A DNA stretch of 34,921 nucleotides from an uncultured Clostridia bacterium (GTDB lineage: Bacteria; Bacillota; Clostridia; Lachnospirales; CAG-274). The DNA lies in contig CAJTVH010000031.1 in assembly GCA_910579745.1 (NCBI GenBank), forward strand, positions 1 to 34,921, given 5' to 3'. Of this stretch, positions 31,580 to 34,921 are shown one piece after another. The position numbers and the translations under genes were made by a program. The notes under the pieces are model-generated. The model was given only the letters and a program-made list of their open reading frames with translations. It was not told where the DNA came from and made no database searches. How positions within the stretch are numbered: position 1 is the stretch's first letter; each line of letters starts with the position of its first letter.

Positions 31580-32176
31580 TTATTTTTTATAGGCTTTTAT
31601 AAAATTTGAAAAGTTATCATAAACCTGTTTTTCTAAAGGACTTGTACAAAATTTATTTCTTACTTCAAGAACTTTCATTCTTTCCTCTCTTAGCTGCGCT
31701 GATGTTTCTGATACATCGCAAAGCCTCATAATGTCCGTATATTTTATACAGTTTGTATAATGCAGTACGACAGCGGGCATTAATATATCTCTAGCAAATA
31801 CGTTAGCCTGCATTTCCTCTATTGGGTCGTCATTTGAGCCTGTTTCTGAATTGCGGTATTTAGTTTTGCTTAAATCATGTCCCAATAGGCAATGTCCGAG
31901 TTCGTTAGCTATTGTAAAACGTCTGCGGGCTTTTGTGGCTTTTTTATCATTAAAATAGATAACTTTTTGCCCGTTTTCTATCTTTGAAAATCCATCGCCA
32001 TTTTGTATGTCAAAATTTAGTGTTTTGATATAATCGCTATTAGAATAAGGCTTTGTTTCAATATTATAGAATTTAATAATTTTCATTAAATCAAGAGGGA
32101 AATTGTTAATCTTGCATTCTATTAGAACTTCCCAAGCTTTGTTTCTTGCGATTTTATAATATTCATATGATGTCAT
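31580..32176 (-). CDS. ImmA/IrrE-family protein with altered HExxH motif
   Basis: 198 residues. An N-terminal region (1-80) leads into the metallopeptidase-like core RRFTIANELGHCLLGHD (85-101) and DPIEEMQANVFARDILMP (117-134). The usual zinc motif HELGH is here NELGH: the first His is Asn91 (codon AAC); E92, H95 and the downstream E121 remain. ImmA proteins cleave the element's repressor to trigger excision. With one zinc ligand lost, activity may be weakened or another residue may substitute. AAAGGAGCG precedes the ATG. The gene follows the repressor gene on the same strand, the normal immR-immA pairing. Confidence 0.88.
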   Translation of the reverse strand: MTSYEYYKIARNKAWEVLIECKINNFPLDLMKIIKFYNIETKPYSNSDYIKTLNFDIQNGDGFSKIENGQKVIYFNDKKATKARRRFTIANELGHCLLGHDLSKTKYRNSETGSNDDPIEEMQANVFARDILMPAVVLHYTNCIKYTDIMRLCDVSETSAQLREERMKVLEVRNKFCTSPLEKQVYDNFSNFIKAYKK

Positions 32177-32251
32177 TAAATATCGCTCCTTTCCCTATAA
32201 ATATAAGGGAAAAGCGATATTTATTCATTAGAAGATTATTGGAAAATTAAA

Positions 32252-32836
32252 TTAAAAATCATCTGGATTATATTCATATTTTTTTTCTAAATCTCTCTTT
32301 AAAGCTGCCTTAGATTCTTCTGTTTCCTCTATTTCGTAGTATCCTCCACGAGCGGGAACTCTTATAATGGTTGGTTTTTGTTTAGGTTTTTCTTCAAGTA
32401 CGTTAATAGTTTTTTCTTTTTCAGTTTGAATTTCTTTATTAGTAGATGAAAATTCATTATTTATATAAATGTTTTTGTTTTCGACAAAGATTTTCTTAAA
32501 ATCGGAAACAATTTTTTTTCTTACATCTTTATCTAAATTGAGGTAAATTTTAAGTATTTCAATGTCAATATCTGATGCGCCTCGTTCCCTAGCATATTTA
32601 TCAAGAGAAAATTCATTTTTTTGTTCATACATATCACCTATACCAGAACGAAGCCATTCCTCATTAACATTAAATTCTAAGCATATTAATTTAATTATTT
32701 TATCTGTAACTTCACGATACCCATTTTCAATATTGGTTAAGTAACCCTGAGCAATAGCAATTTTCTTGCCAAATTCTATTTGTGTTAAATTTAAAGATTT
32801 TCTTAATACCTTAACTCTATCATTAATAGTCAACAT
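32252..32836 (-). CDS. Cro/CI-type HTH repressor of the element
   Basis: 194 residues. The N-terminal XRE helix-turn-helix (about 5-65) reads NDRVKVLRKSLNLTQIEFGKK...GYLTNIENGYREV, followed by LEFNVNEEWLRSGIGDMYE, a phage-repressor hallmark. The C-terminal part is acidic and Lys-rich and lacks a LexA-type protease, which suits control by the ImmA-like neighbour. The ATG at 32834-32836 is chosen because AGGAGG lies 5-6 nt before it. It is divergent from the early genes across a region with a 10-bp inverted repeat pair, the likely operators. Confidence 0.9.
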   Translation of the reverse strand: MLTINDRVKVLRKSLNLTQIEFGKKIAIAQGYLTNIENGYREVTDKIIKLICLEFNVNEEWLRSGIGDMYEQKNEFSLDKYARERGASDIDIEILKIYLNLDKDVRKKIVSDFKKIFVENKNIYINNEFSSTNKEIQTEKEKTINVLEEKPKQKPTIIRVPARGGYYEIEETEESKAALKRDLEKKYEYNPDDF

Positions 32837-32877
32837 TAACACCTCCTAAATAATAAGATAACACAAAAAATACACCA

Positions 32878-32941
32878 TTGCAATATTTTTTGTGAAAAAC
32901 TATTGACAAAAATAAATCAATGAAGTGATATAATATTGCAA
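32878..32941 (+). promoter_or_regulatory. Early promoter with candidate operator pair
   Basis: TTGACA (32903-32908) with TGATAT at 17 bp, overlapping TATAAT (32929-32934), drives the plus-strand early genes. TTGCAATATT (32878-32887) and AATATTGCAA (32932-32941) are perfect inverted copies that flank it, one over the -10 box. They are the best candidates for repressor binding and looping. Confidence 0.65.
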
Positions 32942-32967
32942 GGAAATAACAAAGGGAGGTGAAAAAT

Positions 32968-33132
32968 ATGAGTGAAGTAAAAATTAATGAATTAGAAAAA
33001 GACGATTGTACAGAAATACTTATATTTCTTGAAAATTTGTCACCGGAATTAAAGGAAAGATTTAAAACTATTATGTGGTGGGAAAGTATGAAGCCGAAAG
33101 AGCCAGATAAAGAGGAAGTAACAGCGGTGTAA
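32968..33132 (+). CDS. Small early protein of the element
   Basis: 54 residues starting MSEVKINELEKDDCTEI, unknown function. It is the first gene right of the divergent promoter, with GGGAGGTG upstream, where Cro-like or early regulatory genes sit, but no HTH is visible. The C-terminal half (RFKTIMWWESMKPKEPDKEE, about residues 30-49) is duplicated 623 bp further on. Confidence 0.75.
   Translation: MSEVKINELEKDDCTEILIFLENLSPELKERFKTIMWWESMKPKEPDKEEVTAV
33057..33130 (+). repeat. 74-bp direct repeat, copy 1
   Basis: It is identical to 33680-33753 except for two bases (CCAGATA versus CCGGACA). It encodes the C-terminal half of the 54-residue early protein. Confidence 0.97.
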
Positions 33133-33145
33133 GGGGGGTGAGGGA

Positions 33146-33271
33146 ATGGAAAAAAACAAAGCGAAAATAAAACTTGATTTTACAAATTTAGATAAATGTA
33201 TAGAAAAAGCGAATCGACTTTTAGAGTTGTTACAGGAAGTTAAACAAATCATCAATTCGCTTTCAAAATAA
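33146..33271 (+). CDS. Small helical early protein
   Basis: 41 residues, starting MEKNKAKIKLDFTNLDKCIE and continuing with an amphipathic helix rich in Leu (KANRLLELLQEVKQIINSL). A GGGGGGTGAGGG site precedes the ATG. I recall similar very short proteins in the early region of clostridial prophages; the function is unknown. It lies 13 nt after the previous gene, in one operon. Confidence 0.75.
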   Translation: MEKNKAKIKLDFTNLDKCIEKANRLLELLQEVKQIINSLSK

Positions 33272-33275
33272 AAAA

Positions 33276-33602
33276 TTAAAAAACCAATTTTTTTATGGCA
33301 TATTGAGATGTGGCTTCGTCAAGCATATTTTGCCATGTATTAAACTTGGTATTTGATGATACATACTTATCTAAATCATCTTTTGGTATAGCTTCAAAAT
33401 CTTTTTGGGATTTTACAGAAAATCCACCAGCTTCAATAAAAGTATATATAGATGAATAAGAAGTATATTTACGCATGAAAGAAAGGGTAAATAAAGTTTC
33501 TAAAGGAACATTTTTTGTTTGTTTCAGCTCTTTAGCGCCTTTTTTCATTTGCTTTAATTGTTTTTCTAATTTATCAAAACCTTTCATTTTAAATGAAGAC
33601 AT
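33276..33602 (-). CDS. Phage-type protein of unknown function, counter-oriented
   Basis: 108 residues starting MSSFKMKGFDKLEKQLKQMKK. The ATG at 33600-33602 has AAAGGCGGTG upstream. A basic coiled N-terminus is followed by a compact part (SFMRKYTSYSSIYTFIEAGGF, about 53-73; TKFNTWQNMLDEATSQYA) that I remember from hypothetical proteins of Firmicute prophages, without known role. It is inserted in reverse between two copies of a 74-bp repeat, inside a plus-strand operon, and looks like independently expressed cargo. Confidence 0.75.
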   Translation of the reverse strand: MSSFKMKGFDKLEKQLKQMKKGAKELKQTKNVPLETLFTLSFMRKYTSYSSIYTFIEAGGFSVKSQKDFEAIPKDDLDKYVSSNTKFNTWQNMLDEATSQYAIKKLVF

Positions 33603-33665
33603 AATTTTCACCGCCTTTCAAAAATACTCAGCTTGGCAGAGCCTGTATAGGTATTTTATTAGAAA

Positions 33666-33755
33666 ATGGTGAAAAAAGGAAGATTTAAAACTATTATGTG
33701 GTGGGAAAGTATGAAGCCGAAAGAGCCGGACAAAGAGGAAGTAACAGCGGTGTGA
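33666..33755 (+). CDS. Truncated duplicate of the small early gene
   Basis: 29 residues (MVKKGRFKTIMWWESMKPK...), in frame with and almost identical to the C-terminal half of the 32968-33132 product. It arises from the second copy of the 74-bp repeat and has a new start codon. There is no good ribosome site, so expression is doubtful. Confidence 0.4.
   Translation: MVKKGRFKTIMWWESMKPKEPDKEEVTAV
33680..33753 (+). repeat. 74-bp direct repeat, copy 2
   Basis: 72 of 74 bases match 33057-33130. The 549 bp between the copies carry the 41-residue gene and the counter-oriented 108-residue gene. Confidence 0.97.
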
Positions 33756-33767
33756 GGAGGTGAGTAA

Positions 33768-33983
33768 GTGAGAAAAAAATTAGTTTTAAAGATAGGTGAT
33801 AAATACTACTTTTCAGAAGTAGGAGGATTTTTCAAACTTAAAATTTATGGTATTTCTGAAGCTAATTCGGTTACAGATAAATTACAAAAGATTATTGATT
33901 TTGAAATTGTGGAAAATAAAGCCTATCCTATAAAAGACCATTTATTATTTTATTTTTCTCTTTTAAAGGATAAGCTCAAGTAG
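33768..33983 (+). CDS. Small protein of unknown function
   Basis: 71 residues (MRKKLVLKIGDKYYFSEVGG...), starting with GTG at 33768; GGAGGTGAG lies just upstream. It has a beta-rich N-terminus and a helical end (DHLLFYFSLLKDKLK). It is not recognised. Its stop is 3 bp from the stop of the convergent gene. Confidence 0.65.
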   Translation: MRKKLVLKIGDKYYFSEVGGFFKLKIYGISEANSVTDKLQKIIDFEIVENKAYPIKDHLLFYFSLLKDKLK

Positions 33984-33986
33984 GGA

Positions 33987-34220
33987 TTACAAGTTCAAAT
34001 CTTCGGCGTATTCTATACCATATTGAGTAAACTTGATATGGCACATTCCGGTAGTTTTTCCAGATAAGATTATATATCCGTTATCTTGTAAAAATTCTAA
34101 ATTTTTTATTTCTTCTAATTTTTTAACAGGGTCAGATGAGTAGATGAGCTTAAATCGGGTATTAAGTTCTAAATGTTTATTGTATAATTCACTGAAAAAA
34201 GGAATTAATTCTTCGGGCAT
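33987..34220 (-). CDS. Small winged-helix-like protein, counter-oriented
   Basis: 77 residues from the ATG at 34218-34220 with AAAGGCGGTG upstream, the same ribosome-site setting as the 33276-33602 gene. The order of helices followed by LEFLQDNGYIILSGKTTGMCHIKFTQYGIEYAEDL (ending near residue 75) resembles a winged helix (recognition helix, then a two-strand wing and ITxxGxxYA-like end). It may be a small DNA-binding regulator of the element. A CCGATA/TATCGG inverted repeat lies upstream (about 34248-34266). Confidence 0.65.
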   Translation of the reverse strand: MPEELIPFFSELYNKHLELNTRFKLIYSSDPVKKLEEIKNLEFLQDNGYIILSGKTTGMCHIKFTQYGIEYAEDLNL

Positions 34221-34346
34221 AATTATCACCGCCTTTCATAATAAAATCCGATACGGCAATATCGGTAAGAATAATTATATCAGATGGCCGCAAAAATTGG
34301 AAGAAAAAGACAAAAGTGGGAAAAGTCAGTAAAAGGAGATGAGAAA

Positions 34347-34553
34347 ATGGAGATTAAAGAAATTCTAGAAGAACAGTTGGAAATACTTTATAGATATTGT
34401 CAAAGAACTGTAAATTTAGAGGAAACTTGCGTTTTGAATAAAGAGATACGAGAGACAGCGAGGCTTATTATTGAGATAGAAAACGCTGAATTGTCAAACG
34501 AGAATACAAAAGCTATGCTTCAAATGCTGAAAACCAAAGAAAAAGAAAACTAG
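34347..34553 (+). CDS. Small helical early protein
   Basis: 68 residues (MEIKEILEEQLEILYRYCQR...), all-helical and acidic/basic mixed, unknown. The ATG at 34347 is chosen because AAAGGAGATGAG stands directly before it; an upstream in-frame start has no site. It is part of the plus-strand early gene row and is followed 26 bp later by the HTH gene. Confidence 0.72.
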   Translation: MEIKEILEEQLEILYRYCQRTVNLEETCVLNKEIRETARLIIEIENAELSNENTKAMLQMLKTKEKEN

Positions 34554-34579
34554 AAAATCATCTGTGGGAGGGTGGTTTA

Positions 34580-34834
34580 ATGGAAGATGTAAAAATGGCT
34601 GTGCCAATATTGACAATACCTGAATATGCTAAACAAACAAGGTCAACTTACTCAAAGGTAAAGGCTTCTTGTGAATCGGGAGTTCTGCCGGCGTATAAAA
34701 CACAGGGCGGTCAATGGAGGATATTAGTAAAAGATAATGGTGTTCCGTGGGAAATATACGAAAAAGCACTAAAAAGAATTTCTTTTCTTGAGGCGAAATT
34801 AAAAAGTATGAAAGCTATTTTAGAAAATGTATAG
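34580..34834 (+). CDS. Excisionase-like HTH protein
   Basis: 84 residues. LTIPEYAKQTRSTYSKVKAS followed by GVLPAYKTQGGQWRI is the MerR-like/HTH_17 winged-helix pattern of small excisionases and DNA-binding accessory proteins: a helix-turn-helix, then a wing with Gly-Gly-x-Trp-Arg. The C-terminal helix (about 55-82) may dimerise. GGGAGGGTGG precedes the ATG. In an element with a serine integrase it may act as recombination directionality factor or as a regulator. Confidence 0.75.
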   Translation: MEDVKMAVPILTIPEYAKQTRSTYSKVKASCESGVLPAYKTQGGQWRILVKDNGVPWEIYEKALKRISFLEAKLKSMKAILENV

Positions 34835-34850
34835 GAGGTAAAATGTAAAG

Positions 34851-34921
34851 ATGTTCATATCAAAGAAAAAATCTTTGGAACTGCAAAAGCAGGACAAAGA
34901 TTACACAGACGAGGTAAGGAA
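34851..34921 (+). CDS. Start of a further early gene (cut by window edge)
   Basis: The frame opens at ATG 34851 (MFISKKKSLELQKQDKDY...) after TAGGAGG about 12 nt upstream and is still open at the window end. It is basic at the start; nothing more can be said from 23 residues. Confidence 0.55.
   Translation, partial: MFISKKKSLELQKQDKDYTDEVR

Larger units (their letters stand above)
29598..34921. mobile_element. Left part of a prophage or integrative element
   Basis: From the serine recombinase onward the gene content changes to phage-like: integrase, type I toxin-antitoxin, ImmA-like protein, Cro/CI-type repressor, divergent early promoter, many tiny tightly packed genes with strong ribosome sites, and an Xis-like HTH protein. 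The host palindromic repeats, frequent up to 27067, are not seen here. The element runs off the right edge, so type (prophage or conjugative element) and length are open. Confidence 0.8.

Noticed and set aside
33049..33255. 68-residue minus-strand frame
   Set aside because: It overlaps two well-initiated small plus-strand genes and has no ribosome site.
34144..34332. 62-residue plus-strand frame
   Set aside because: It lies mostly opposite the 33987-34220 gene and has no ribosome site; the following gene has its own clear start at 34347.
1..34921. CRISPR arrays
   Set aside because: No short direct repeats with regular unique spacers were found; the recurrent motifs are palindromic elements or coding repeats.
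1..34921. tRNA or rRNA genes, including a tRNA as integration site of the element
   Set aside because: No cloverleaf-like or rRNA-like segment was recognised; the element joins a protein-coding gene instead.

Overview
The window is very AT-rich. Its gene complement points to a low-GC Firmicute, most likely in the Clostridia: an infC-rpmI-rplT operon with an L20-type leader, mutS2, a PerR/Fur regulator, YesL, agr-like LytTR/GHKL signalling and FecR/CHASE2 signalling. Shine-Dalgarno sites are strong, and ATG, GTG, TTG and (for infC) ATT starts are used.

Layout. 1-3710: a PerR-like repressor, a two-gene unknown cassette between two near-identical palindromic repeats, and long gene-poor stretches with structured repeats. 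3711-6058: an agr-like histidine kinase/response regulator pair on the minus strand. Downstream of it lies a minus-strand promoter with 21-bp-spaced direct repeats and a P3-like long spacer, followed by a terminator hairpin. 6648-13218: a translationally coupled envelope-signalling operon of a FecR-domain protein with 45-bp tandem repeats, a CHASE2-adenylate cyclase, a GAF/HD-GYP protein and a sugar-isomerase-like TIM barrel. 13519-16761 (minus): a three-gene C-C lyase / PRTase-TRSP / StiP-Pelota operon of the kind linked to tellurium-resistance (Ter) systems, here without ter genes. 17684-19021: infC-rpmI-rplT with leader and terminator. 19546-29344: housekeeping and signalling genes (2H phosphoesterase, YesL, HD protein, lytic transglycosylase, MutS2, orphan OmpR-type regulator, HisC-like aminotransferase).

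29442-end: a small Cys-rich gene is cut short exactly where an integrated element begins. The element starts with a large serine recombinase whose stop codon touches the broken gene. It continues with a convergent type I toxin-antitoxin module, an ImmA-like protein, a Cro/CI-type repressor, a divergent operator region and small early genes including an Xis-like HTH protein. Its right end lies beyond the window.

A family of about 160-bp palindromic elements (terminal repeat close to TTAGGGCGTATCTG / CAGATACGCCCTAA) sits in most intergenic gaps of the host part and was not seen inside the integrated element. The most interesting items are the type I toxin-antitoxin locus, the att junction inside a gene, the agr-like promoter/small-RNA candidate, the Ter-type operon without ter genes, and paired (compensatory) changes in the ends of the palindromic repeats. 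All functional statements are read from sequence and remembered family features; no database search was possible.
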